From Paenibacillus bovis (GTDB lineage Bacteria; Bacillota; Bacilli; Bacillales; Bacillaceae_C): DNA of 64,000 bases. Below the pieces are notes generated by a model. The model worked only from the letters and a program-made list of their open reading frames with translations. It had not been told where the DNA came from and did not search any database. Location of the stretch: the NCBI GenBank assembly GCA_007679095.1, contig VEFU01000006.1, forward strand, positions 1 through 64,000. Reading direction: 5' to 3'. The translations under genes were made by a program, and so were the position numbers. Below are positions 17,040 through 24,850 of this stretch, one piece after another (position 1 is the first letter of the stretch; each line of letters begins with the position of its first letter).

Positions 17040-19718
17040 TTAGGCTAGTGTATGGCGATGTTTAGCAACCAATTGTCTTACCAACTTTGGTAAAAATGCT
17101 AACAATAATGATAAGATAGAAATCCATAAGGAAATAAAAAAATATGGTGGATAATATACGAGTCTTATTTCATTTTCACCCTCTTCAAGTTCGATTCCAA
17201 TGAATGCATAATTTGCCTTCCATACTTTCTTTTCACTTCCATTTATATAGACTTGCCAACCTTTTTCGTAAGGAATTGGCACCATCATATATGTTTCTTC
17301 TGTACCATTGTTATAGTTAATATTAATAACATTCCCGGATATACTCATTGGAATATGGGGCTGATCTTGAACATCTTCTTTTGCACTTTCTAGTACTTCA
17401 TAGTCTTCCCCAAATAGTTTTAGATTCGCTAATTTATACTTCCCTTCTGGCATTCGAAAAGAGATCTTATCATCTGCTGCGATTCTAATAGATAGATCAT
17501 TATCTCCAGTTCGATAAATAGACATATTCGATTTTCTTGAAGTCTTATAATCATTCACACTCAACTCAAAAAAGTGATCTTTTTCTAGAGACTTTATAAA
17601 AAAAGAAACATAATAATCCTTAATAGAAGGATTCCTATCGTCTATTACCAAATCAATTCCGCCCATTTCAGATTTTACATGAAGTACACCATTATGATAA
17701 GTAGAACCAATTGGAATGATCTCTACATATTTCAATAAATCTTCATTTTTCGGAATCGGACTGTTGCTTGAACTGGTTGGCAAGATTACCCCTTTAATCA
17801 TTGCATGTTCCTTAGCAATTGGGGACGAATTTGCAAGATCTTTCTCAGCAAAAACTGTTCTCGTAGTACGGATAAAAGGAAGTATATTTTTATTTTGATA
17901 AGCAATATAATCACCTGAAGTAAAAGCTTTTTCGAATCCAAACGGAATCGAAGTATCTCCTTTATGGGAAATATAATATTTACCTCCTAATATACTGTAC
18001 AAATTCGATCTATCTCCAAGAGTACCATATCGACTCAAGCTCTCTCTCCCCATATCAATGTCCAAGTTAAAGTAATAAAAATATAATAAATCTTTATTTA
18101 AAATACTCGAGTATGCACTAAATCCATTGAACCGTTGTGTAATAGGGGTATTATTTCGTGTCGGGTACATCCACTCTATTCTATAAAATGGATCATTTTC
18201 ATACTTTTTTATTTTACTAATTAATGAATTGGTATCTGGTCCATTATATGTATCTCCAACAATAACTTCCGCGGAGACTTCATTTTTAGTTCCAGCATGC
18301 GACAGTTTCACTTTTTGATAACCATAACTAATGAATATAGAACTACTAATCAATAATATGGGAAGTATCGTGTGGTAGACTTTATTATGATTAATTCCAT
18401 ACATAACTACGATAATAATAGTGATAGCAGCTGGTATAACTAAATACACTATGTTGAAGTTATATAAGGATTCAATTGTCAAATTAGTTAGATGATAAAA
18501 ATACAAATAAGCACAAAGTGTAAATAGCCCAGATAGTATGAGCCCTTTTTTGCTCACTTTATGTAAATTTGAAAGTGAAATAGCTACTAATGCCCCTGCA
18601 ACATAAGCCATAAAATACTCCCAGCGGTATTGAGGAGCAGAAAAACCATTAAATATACTTGCAACCATTGCACTATAATGCATGAATATAGTTAATATAG
18701 TTAAACAAGAAAAAAAGCGATAGATGCGGTTCTTAAATAATGCAAATAAAAACAAACATATTATAGAAAATGCTGGTAATACAATAATTCTTCCATCCAA
18801 TAATATATTATCGGGAAAAGCAAATAATGGTATTGCTCCATCATATGATGGTCTGTAATTATTTAAGTATCCATACACTGCAGGAATAAATGATACAGCA
18901 CCAATCCCAATACCACATAGACCTCCTAATAAATATTGTTTCACTTGATGTAAAATATGTTGTTCCTGAGAACTAAAAGGTATAATCCACCGAAAAATAA
19001 TGTAAATAGCTGCAAGCAGAAAGTTTATATATGCAAAGTAAAAATTATCAAAGACACTAATAGCGACTGCAGTAATAAACCAGCCTGCTTTTTTCTCTCG
19101 TATTATTTTTTCTATTCCAAATAATAAAATTGGTAACCAGATCATTGCATCCGCAAAAAATTCCCAATACTGAACATGGCGAAAATAGATGACACTTGTT
19201 CCGTAAATTATTGCACCAACAAATGATGGAACTTTTTGTATATTAATAAATCGAAACGTTCCATACGTTATCATCAAAATAAAAGTCATGCGGATGATGC
19301 TAATGACTAAAATAGCATCTGCCCAATATAACAAATCCGGGCTATCTATTACGCCAACACACTCAAGAAAATATGTAATAGCAACTGATATAATAAAAAC
19401 GATGGAGGTTGAATAATAGTAACCTAATTGAGAATAAGTACCCGCTCCCATTCCTAATTCATAGGAATAAAAAAATTCGCCATTTGTGTACATATCGTAC
19501 AGCAGTCTCTTAAATGGAAGTATTTGAGAAAGACCATCATTCATTCCAAGCATATATACATCTTCAGCCCATTGTTTTACATAAAACAAATGACTAAAAA
19601 AGGCTACTATGAAACTAACTAATAAAAGGATCGTTAATTGCTTGGATTTTCTTCGCCACCCCCATCTGCTACCTTTTCTTTCATCTAATGGCGATTTCTT
19701 TAATCCATGTTTCATCAT
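17040..19718 (-). CDS. YfhO-family GT-C type membrane glycosyltransferase
   Basis: Large membrane protein of 892 residues. After a basic N-terminus it has some 12-13 membrane segments up to about residue 480, a long extracytoplasmic part (about 490-855) and one last membrane helix before a basic end. The first outer loop after helix 1 carries acidic residues (WAEDVYMLGMNDG) where GT-C enzymes hold catalytic Asp/Glu. In B. subtilis, YfhO moves a sugar from a lipid-linked donor onto lipoteichoic acid outside the membrane, working with CsbB and a GtrA-family flippase; genes for both partners lie directly upstream here. The start ATG overlaps the stop of the GtrA gene, showing translational coupling. 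Confidence 0.88.
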   Translation of the reverse strand: MMKHGLKKSPLDERKGSRWGWRRKSKQLTILLLVSFIVAFFSHLFYVKQWAEDVYMLGMNDGLSQILPFKRLLYDMYTNGEFFYSYELGMGAGTYSQLGYYYSTSIVFIISVAITYFLECVGVIDSPDLLYWADAILVISIIRMTFILMITYGTFRFINIQKVPSFVGAIIYGTSVIYFRHVQYWEFFADAMIWLPILLFGIEKIIREKKAGWFITAVAISVFDNFYFAYINFLLAAIYIIFRWIIPFSSQEQHILHQVKQYLLGGLCGIGIGAVSFIPAVYGYLNNYRPSYDGAIPLFAFPDNILLDGRIIVLPAFSIICLFLFALFKNRIYRFFSCLTILTIFMHYSAMVASIFNGFSAPQYRWEYFMAYVAGALVAISLSNLHKVSKKGLILSGLFTLCAYLYFYHLTNLTIESLYNFNIVYLVIPAAITIIIVVMYGINHNKVYHTILPILLISSSIFISYGYQKVKLSHAGTKNEVSAEVIVGDTYNGPDTNSLISKIKKYENDPFYRIEWMYPTRNNTPITQRFNGFSAYSSILNKDLLYFYYFNLDIDMGRESLSRYGTLGDRSNLYSILGGKYYISHKGDTSIPFGFEKAFTSGDYIAYQNKNILPFIRTTRTVFAEKDLANSSPIAKEHAMIKGVILPTSSSNSPIPKNEDLLKYVEIIPIGSTYHNGVLHVKSEMGGIDLVIDDRNPSIKDYYVSFFIKSLEKDHFFELSVNDYKTSRKSNMSIYRTGDNDLSIRIAADDKISFRMPEGKYKLANLKLFGEDYEVLESAKEDVQDQPHIPMSISGNVININYNNGTEETYMMVPIPYEKGWQVYINGSEKKVWKANYAFIGIELEEGENEIRLVYYPPYFFISLWISILSLLLAFLPKLVRQLVAKHRHTLA

Positions 19719-20095
19719 GTTAGTAAAATTCTCCTTGTAATGATAAATGTAATCGGTACGGTTAGAAAAACTGCAAGTACAGGTGCATAATTACTGCTAA
19801 TGGAAAACCATTCTATAAATATAAATAATAAAACAGTTGAAGTTAACGTATTGACAATTTGTGTGAGAGGAAATGATAGGAATTTTTTCCATGTTGGTTT
19901 TACCTGATAAGTAAAACAACAGTTCAAGAAAAAAGATCCAATCAGACTCAATAAAAAACCAATTATATGTGAAAAAAAGTAGTGCATTTGGAATAAGTGG
20001 ATACAGATTAAATAGATTACATAGTAATGAATCGTATTTAGACATCCAACTACAATAAATTTAATAAACTCTTTATTTATAATTTGCATATTCAT
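19715..20095 (-). CDS. GtrA/GtcA-family lipid-linked sugar flippase
   Basis: Membrane protein of 126 residues with four hydrophobic segments (about 10-29, 36-55, 70-90 and 96-116), the size and topology of the GtrA family (opening FIKFIVVGCLNTIHYY). GtcA-type members are thought to flip undecaprenyl-phosphate sugars from the inner to the outer face of the membrane. It sits between the GT2 enzyme that would charge the lipid and the YfhO enzyme that would use it. It begins three bases after the GT2 gene and overlaps the YfhO start by four bases. Confidence 0.9.
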   Translation of the reverse strand: MNMQIINKEFIKFIVVGCLNTIHYYVIYLICIHLFQMHYFFSHIIGFLLSLIGSFFLNCCFTYQVKPTWKKFLSFPLTQIVNTLTSTVLLFIFIEWFSISSNYAPVLAVFLTVPITFIITRRILLT

Positions 20096-20098
20096 ACC

Positions 20099-21160
20099 TT
20101 ATTTCGTTGTATTAGATGTTTTATGTTCTACTACCAATTCTTTTTCAGGAATACTATCCGCATGTTCAAAAACAAAAGGGGGTGAAGTTGAAACGCTCTT
20201 ACCATATCGTTTAAATACATTAGACCCATCGACAACATTGGACTTTTTCACAATATAATGAGGACGCTTTTTTGTTTCAAAATATATCCTGCCGATATAT
20301 TCTCCGATAATCCCTAAACAAATTAATTGAATCCCGCCAATGATCAAGACAGCAGAAATTAACGTAAAATATCCTGGTACTGAGATACCTCGTTGGACAA
20401 TTTGAATAAAAATATAAAGAACATACAACAACGCTAGTAATAATACCCAAATCCCTGCAAAGAAGCATAATCTCAGTGGTCTATTATTAAAAGAGATCAC
20501 TCCATCAATTCCATAGTTTAATAACTTAGCGAATGACCATTTTGAATCTCCATTTTTACGAGGAGTGTTTTTATATTGAATGATTTTTGCCTCGTATCCA
20601 ATCCAAGAATACAATCCTTTAGAAAAACGATTTCCCTCCTCAAGCGACAATAGGGATTCAACAGCTCGTCTACTTAGTAAACGAAAATCCCCCTCTCCAT
20701 CTGACAATTCAACATCTACCACTTTATTCACTAAATGATAATATATAGAGGACATAAAGGAGCGAACTTTTGAATCTCCTTTGCGGTCTCGCTTTGCTAC
20801 CACCTGATCATATCCTTCTTCAAATCCATGCAAAAGTTCACCAATTAAAGATGGAGGATGCTGTAGATCTGCGTCCATCATAATAACTGCATCTCCTTTT
20901 GCATATTTTAATCCTGCTAGAATAGAAGACTCTTTTCCAAAATTCCTTGTAAAAGAAATATATTTTACTTCCTTGCAATGAGTGCTTTTTTGTTTTATAA
21001 GATCCAATGTCTTATCAGTACTTCCATCATCAATAAATAGAATCTCAAATCGATAAAATGAATGTTTTTCCATTTCTGTTTTTATCGCTTCATATATCGC
21101 GTCGATGCTTTGTTCTTCATTAAATGCTGGAATAACAAAGGTAACTGCTAATTTATTCAT
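20099..21160 (-). CDS. CsbB-like GT2 glycosyltransferase for undecaprenyl phosphate
   Basis: Family 2 glycosyltransferase of 353 residues that would attach a sugar (GlcNAc in the CsbB case) to undecaprenyl phosphate. The catalytic domain shows FVIPAFNEEQSI, DDGSTDKTL and the DAD motif in MMDADLQHPP, then the acceptor region GEGDFRLLSRRA. Two C-terminal membrane helices (about 233-258 and 268-292) are followed by a longer than usual hydrophilic tail. I use the ATG at 21160 (site ggaggt, four bases away); ATG 21181, with better spacing from aaggtgat, is also possible. It is 50 bp after the probable anti-sigma gene and three bases before the flippase gene. Confidence 0.9.
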   Translation of the reverse strand: MNKLAVTFVIPAFNEEQSIDAIYEAIKTEMEKHSFYRFEILFIDDGSTDKTLDLIKQKSTHCKEVKYISFTRNFGKESSILAGLKYAKGDAVIMMDADLQHPPSLIGELLHGFEEGYDQVVAKRDRKGDSKVRSFMSSIYYHLVNKVVDVELSDGEGDFRLLSRRAVESLLSLEEGNRFSKGLYSWIGYEAKIIQYKNTPRKNGDSKWSFAKLLNYGIDGVISFNNRPLRLCFFAGIWVLLLALLYVLYIFIQIVQRGISVPGYFTLISAVLIIGGIQLICLGIIGEYIGRIYFETKKRPHYIVKKSNVVDGSNVFKRYGKSVSTSPPFVFEHADSIPEKELVVEHKTSNTTK

Positions 21161-21210
21161 AATACCTCCGAATTTTTGCATTTTTATCACCTTGAAATTT
21201 GAATATATTT

Positions 21211-22023
21211 TTATGATTTACTAATTATTATTCCATGTTTATCATATATTTCTATTTGATAAGGTAAACCATCCATTTTAGATTCGAACTCCTGCGAATC
21301 TATAATTGTTCTAATTTTTTCTTGAATTTCTTTCGTAACTGTTGATACAGATGCATCATTACTCTCGAGTGATAATTTAATTTTCCATTTCATTGCTCCA
21401 TCTAGTATTCCTGTATTTATACTATCTACATAGAAATTTTCTTCCTTATTTAACTCTTCCTTAATAATGGGTAATACACCAGATGATTTCCACTCTGCCA
21501 TATAGGCTTCTTCATTTTGTGCTTTCTCTTCCGTTTCTATTATTTGTACATACTCGGATTGACTAACTGTTATATTGAAAGAGTTATACCCTTCAGAATG
21601 GAGTACATTATTAACCACTTTTTTTACATCATCATTAATTTCTTGAATATTTGTATCCGCTCCGCCAATGTGAATGATTACTTCTTTCTCTGGATGAAAT
21701 TGATAGATAATAGAATCTGTTTTATACCCATTTTCTTCTAAACTTTTAACGATTAATTCAGACGAATCTGCTTTGATAAAAACTGTACCTATAATAGGAG
21801 TCCGTGATAATGTTCTTGCTACAGGAGGTGAAACAAATGCTGACAATAGTAAAAAGCATAGAAATAATGCCGCTGCATTACTTAAATATAATATTATTTT
21901 TCTACTTCTTCCTTTTTTCTTTTTAGCATCTTTCATTGCCATCTTTATTACTTTGTTCATACGTTTTTCAGGAAATTCAGTACTTTCGACAGTTTTTGTG
22001 AAATCTTTAAAAAGATCCTTCAT
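21211..22023 (-). CDS. Probable anti-sigma factor of the adjacent ECF sigma
   Basis: Single-pass membrane protein of 270 residues: a cytoplasmic N-terminal part (about 1-44) that ends in a basic cluster (KDAKKKKGRSRK), one membrane helix (about 45-66) and an extracytoplasmic region. This topology and its position directly after a sigma factor gene, with start and stop adjoining, are those of ECF anti-sigma factors. The outer part resembles repeated alpha/beta units (two similar halves near 85-160 and 200-265), as in DUF4030/DUF4179-type proteins. No HHCC zinc motif is seen, so it is not a ZAS-type anti-sigma. The function is inferred from context and topology. Confidence 0.72.
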   Translation of the reverse strand: MKDLFKDFTKTVESTEFPEKRMNKVIKMAMKDAKKKKGRSRKIILYLSNAAALFLCFLLLSAFVSPPVARTLSRTPIIGTVFIKADSSELIVKSLEENGYKTDSIIYQFHPEKEVIIHIGGADTNIQEINDDVKKVVNNVLHSEGYNSFNITVSQSEYVQIIETEEKAQNEEAYMAEWKSSGVLPIIKEELNKEENFYVDSINTGILDGAMKWKIKLSLESNDASVSTVTKEIQEKIRTIIDSQEFESKMDGLPYQIEIYDKHGIIISKS

Positions 22024-22551
22024 TTAGTAATTCTCCTTTATGTATAATTCCTTTTTCAACTGACGTATCGCTCGATGTAAATATGTTTTAATAGTGCCTT
22101 CAGGAATATCTAACACTTCTGAGATTTGCTTTACTGTAAAGTCTTTATAATATCTCAAAATGATGACCGTCTTATAATGACCGGGAAGACAGTCAAGTGC
22201 ATCCATTAGGTCTATTTTGTTCTCAATAGGGACTTGTTCTAGATAGATGCGTTCTGTATATTTTTCTATATCATCCATTGGCACAACTCTATTACTCCAT
22301 TTAATAAAATTTAAAGCAGTATTAATTAGAATCTTATACAGCCAAGTTGAGAAGTAACTTGGTTCTTTTAAATTTTTAATTGATTTATAGGCTTTAAAGA
22401 TAGTTTCCTGCACAATGTCTAAAGCACTTTCTTCATTTTTTACATATAAAAAAGCGGTATAGTATAGTTTTTTTTGCTGTTCTTGTATCAGTTCATAAAA
22501 TGCTTTATCATTTCCTCTTATAGCCTTTTTTACTTTTGCTTGTGATGTCAA
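22024..22551 (-). CDS. ECF-family RNA polymerase sigma factor
   Basis: Sigma factor of 175 residues with region 2 (about 10-80; DIVQETIFKAYKSI and FSTWLYKILINTA) and region 4 (about 115-170; LPGHYKTVIILRYYKDFTVKQI and IPEGTIKTYLHRA) and no regions 1 or 3, which is the ECF build. Its start is TTG at 22551 after agaaaggagaataaca. The operon that follows encodes its likely anti-sigma factor and three lipoteichoic acid glycosylation proteins, so it probably responds to cell envelope stress. A candidate ECF promoter with TGAAAC lies just upstream, which would give positive feedback. Confidence 0.92.
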   Translation of the reverse strand: MTSQAKVKKAIRGNDKAFYELIQEQQKKLYYTAFLYVKNEESALDIVQETIFKAYKSIKNLKEPSYFSTWLYKILINTALNFIKWSNRVVPMDDIEKYTERIYLEQVPIENKIDLMDALDCLPGHYKTVIILRYYKDFTVKQISEVLDIPEGTIKTYLHRAIRQLKKELYIKENY

Positions 22552-22574
22552 TTGTTATTCTCCTTTCTATCATT

Positions 22575-22603
22575 TAGACCATGCTCATCTCTAAAACGTT
22601 TCA
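22575..22603 (-). promoter_or_regulatory. Candidate ECF-type autoregulatory promoter
   Basis: On the minus strand TGAAAC (22603-22598) and GGTCTA (22580-22575) are 17 bp apart, close to the TGAAAC...CGTC pattern of Bacillus ECF promoters. It lies 24 bp before the sigma factor start, so the transcript leader would be short. Confidence 0.5.
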
Positions 22604-22819
22604 AATAACTCATCATTTTATTTTTTTTTTTGCTTGTTTATCGTTTTTACAGATAAACGTAGTTTCGTCAAAACAATAGAAAGCATTTTTTATTGAATAT
22701 TGATTGGTTGAGGAAGATATTCTCTATGAAAAGATAGACACTTTCGCAATATTGATCTAATCGAAAGTGAATTATATAAAAACTGGGCACCACAACGTTA
22801 GCAGGACCAGGTATCATAC
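22604..22819. other. Intergenic DNA upstream of the ECF operon
   Basis: No gene is seen here. It contains a run of 11 T bases (22620-22631), a seven-bp inverted repeat GTTTATC/GATAAAC (22636-22658) and ordinary AT-rich DNA up to the efflux gene terminator. Confidence 0.4.
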
Positions 22820-22858
22820 ATAAAAAAAGAACCGTTAAATTTGCATTAACGGTTCTTT
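22820..22858 (-). terminator. Terminator after the NorA/Bmr-like efflux gene
   Basis: Perfect 13-bp arms aaagaaccgttaa and ttaacggttcttt with a seven-base loop and a minus-strand T-run (TTTTTTTATG) lie seven bp after the efflux gene. Confidence 0.9.
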
Positions 22859-22865
22859 CAACTAT

Positions 22866-24074
22866 TTATTTACTTAATATTAATTGTTGTTTTTGTTTTG
22901 TCAGTCTTTTTTGCCACATAAATGTTGTAACCATGGCGATTGCTAATATTAATAGTCCCATTATAAATGGATATGTGATTTTAACATCATAAAGCATCCC
23001 GGCTAACGTTGGTCCTAAAATATTACCTACACTCATATAAGCATTATTCATACCCATCGCGAACCCTTGTTCTTCCCCTGCCATTTTTGAAATTAACGTA
23101 TTTAATACTGGACGTAAGATCGATGTTGCAAGGAATATTAGTAACGTAATTCCGAAGAACAACGTATAGCTTTTTGCTAATAATGCAAGAATGAAGCCTA
23201 CAGTAACAACTGCGATAAAGATATTTAAAATAGTAACTTCCCCAAATCGATTGACGATACGATCAACAATAAATAATTGAACGATAACACTGACAATTCC
23301 TGTTGCAGTGATCATAAATGCTATTTCTTGAGGTGTAGCTCCAAACTCATTATCTACAAATAACCCTAACACTGACTCATATGACATTAAACCGAAGCTC
23401 ATAATTAATGTGATCAATAAAGGGACGAAATATGGCATTTTTACTGATCTTATCATTTTAGCAATCATCGATTCTGAATCTACAGCCGCTCCATTTTGAA
23501 CAGAAGAAGATGTTTCAGGTTTACTTTCCTTTAAAACAATAACAGAGAATAGAACAGCAACTAATGAAATGATAGCTGAAACTAATAGTGGTGTTTTTAA
23601 GCTTGTTTTTGCTAAAAATCCACCTATTCCAGGACCTATTACGATTCCAAGTGACATTGCAGCAGAGATAAAACTATTCCCTTTTGCTCGTTGCTCAAAT
23701 GTTGTAATATCCGCTACATAAGCGAAAATTGCTGGAACTAATAATGCAGAACCAACTCCACCAACTACACGAGACAAATACAGTACCCAAATGGAGTCTG
23801 TAGCATAGAAAATAAAACTAGATAAAGTTAGACCTGCAAGACCAAGAATAATCATTTTACGACGGCCATATTGATCTGTCCATTTACCAGCAATTGGTGA
23901 CATGACTAATTGTGCACCAGCAAAAATGGCAATCATCAGACCAGCAGCAGTTCCCCCTTGATTAATTGACTCTAAGTATTGGGGTAAAATAGGAATAATA
24001 ATCCCAAAACTTCCAATTGCTATAAACATATTAATCATTAAAATAAGTAATTTTTTACGTTGATCTCCTGTCAT
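22866..24074 (-). CDS. MFS multidrug efflux transporter, DHA1 (NorA/Bmr-like)
   Basis: Proton-coupled exporter of 402 residues with 12 expected membrane helices. The family signature in loop 2-3 reads GKWTDQYGRRKM, motif B-like LYLSRVVGGVGSA is in helix 4 and motif C is GIVIGPGIGGFL in helix 5, as in drug/proton antiporters of the NorA, Bmr and Tet groups. The ATG at 24074 follows gagggtgaaaaa; a reading from 24110 has no ribosome site. Upstream lie a promoter, a 34-codon leader with its own ribosome site and a terminator hairpin, which suggests induction by antibiotic-stalled ribosomes. The substrate is unknown. Confidence 0.88.
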   Translation of the reverse strand: MTGDQRKKLLILMINMFIAIGSFGIIIPILPQYLESINQGGTAAGLMIAIFAGAQLVMSPIAGKWTDQYGRRKMIILGLAGLTLSSFIFYATDSIWVLYLSRVVGGVGSALLVPAIFAYVADITTFEQRAKGNSFISAAMSLGIVIGPGIGGFLAKTSLKTPLLVSAIISLVAVLFSVIVLKESKPETSSSVQNGAAVDSESMIAKMIRSVKMPYFVPLLITLIMSFGLMSYESVLGLFVDNEFGATPQEIAFMITATGIVSVIVQLFIVDRIVNRFGEVTILNIFIAVVTVGFILALLAKSYTLFFGITLLIFLATSILRPVLNTLISKMAGEEQGFAMGMNNAYMSVGNILGPTLAGMLYDVKITYPFIMGLLILAIAMVTTFMWQKRLTKQKQQLILSK

Positions 24075-24108
24075 TTTTTCACCCTCACTCTCATTTTTTT
24101 CCAAATAC

Positions 24109-24141
24109 ACAAAAAGAAATACACAGGTTGCTAGCCTGTGT
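24109..24141 (-). terminator. Attenuator-like terminator before the efflux gene
   Basis: On the minus strand ACACAGG-CTAGCAA-CCTGTGT is followed by ATTTCTTTTT, 35 bp before the efflux start codon and after the leader peptide. A terminator placed between a promoter and its gene is typical of transcription attenuation. It could instead only end transcripts from the upstream genes. Confidence 0.65.
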
Positions 24142-24230
24142 TCAAAGAAACATATATCTTTTACAGAACGAAAGAAGAGAGCGCAAAATGCCCTCCCACA
24201 ACTTTCGATATAAAAACCTTTAGGTTACTA

Positions 24231-24335
24231 TTATAAAGTGGACAGACTATTCCCAATCACTCTACCAGTTTGGCGAGCTATCACATTATTAAATTGTAAA
24301 ATGTTCATATATTGATTAGAAATTACTGTAGCCAC
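24231..24335 (-). CDS. 34-residue leader peptide of the efflux gene
   Basis: A short reading starts with GTG at 24335 after the site ggagggttacaa and ends with TAA at 24231, giving 34 residues (start MATVISNQYMNIL, end RVIGNSLSTL). It lies 33 bp downstream of a promoter-like pair and 90 bp before the terminator hairpin that precedes the efflux gene. Leader peptides in this place let a drug-stalled ribosome control the fold of the leader RNA. The peptide has no similarity that I know; conservation of its sequence elsewhere would be the key test. Confidence 0.5.
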   Translation of the reverse strand: MATVISNQYMNILQFNNVIARQTGRVIGNSLSTL

Positions 24336-24367
24336 TTGTAACCCTCCGTCCTCATCAAAGTTTATTT

Positions 24368-24397
24368 AATATACCATAGAAAAACTTGGTTCTGCAA
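24368..24397 (-). promoter_or_regulatory. Promoter of the efflux leader
   Basis: On the minus strand TTGCAG (24397-24392) and TATATT (24373-24368) are 18 bp apart, a fair SigA-type promoter placed before the leader peptide. Confidence 0.5.
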
Positions 24398-24427
24398 TAG
24401 GTAATCCACAATTTCATTAATTTTTCC

Positions 24428-24823
24428 TTATTTAGATAAATTTAACTCCCATGTAACACCGTACTTATCTTGAACAGTAGCATATTTTACAGCCCAAAAA
24501 GTTTCTTGCAATTCCATTTTAACTTGACCTTCTTTTGCTAATTCTGTGTATACCTTGGTAATTTCCTCTTCTGAATCAAAATCTGGTCCAAGAATAATAT
24601 TATTACCGATAGTCGGCTGATGACCAAAAATATCAGCGAAATATAATATACAATTTTCATTCATGTGTAACTCAGCATGAATATACTTACCTTCATGCCC
24701 TTTAAACATTTCAATTCCATCAGCTAGCTGTGTATTCTTAATTTCTCCTCCAAATACTTGCTGATAATATTCAACCGCTTCTTTACAATTATTAATACGT
24801 AGATGTGGAACGATTCTTTTCAT
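24428..24823 (-). CDS. VOC-family (glyoxalase/PhnB-like) protein
   Basis: Cytoplasmic protein of 131 residues with the vicinal-oxygen-chelate fold. Typical elements are the opening PHLRINNCKEAVEYYQQVFGG, the central HAELHMNENCILYFAD and the closing DKYGVTWELNL, as in PhnB-like and DUF1428-like proteins. Family members include dioxygenases, lyases and antibiotic-binding proteins; nothing here tells which. I prefer ATG 24823, seven bases from aggagg, over 24829. It is 27 bp downstream of the siderophore permease gene on the same strand and may be read through from that operon. Confidence 0.85.
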   Translation of the reverse strand: MKRIVPHLRINNCKEAVEYYQQVFGGEIKNTQLADGIEMFKGHEGKYIHAELHMNENCILYFADIFGHQPTIGNNIILGPDFDSEEEITKVYTELAKEGQVKMELQETFWAVKYATVQDKYGVTWELNLSK

Positions 24824-24850
24824 ATCCATTCCTCCTAATTATCCCTTCGT

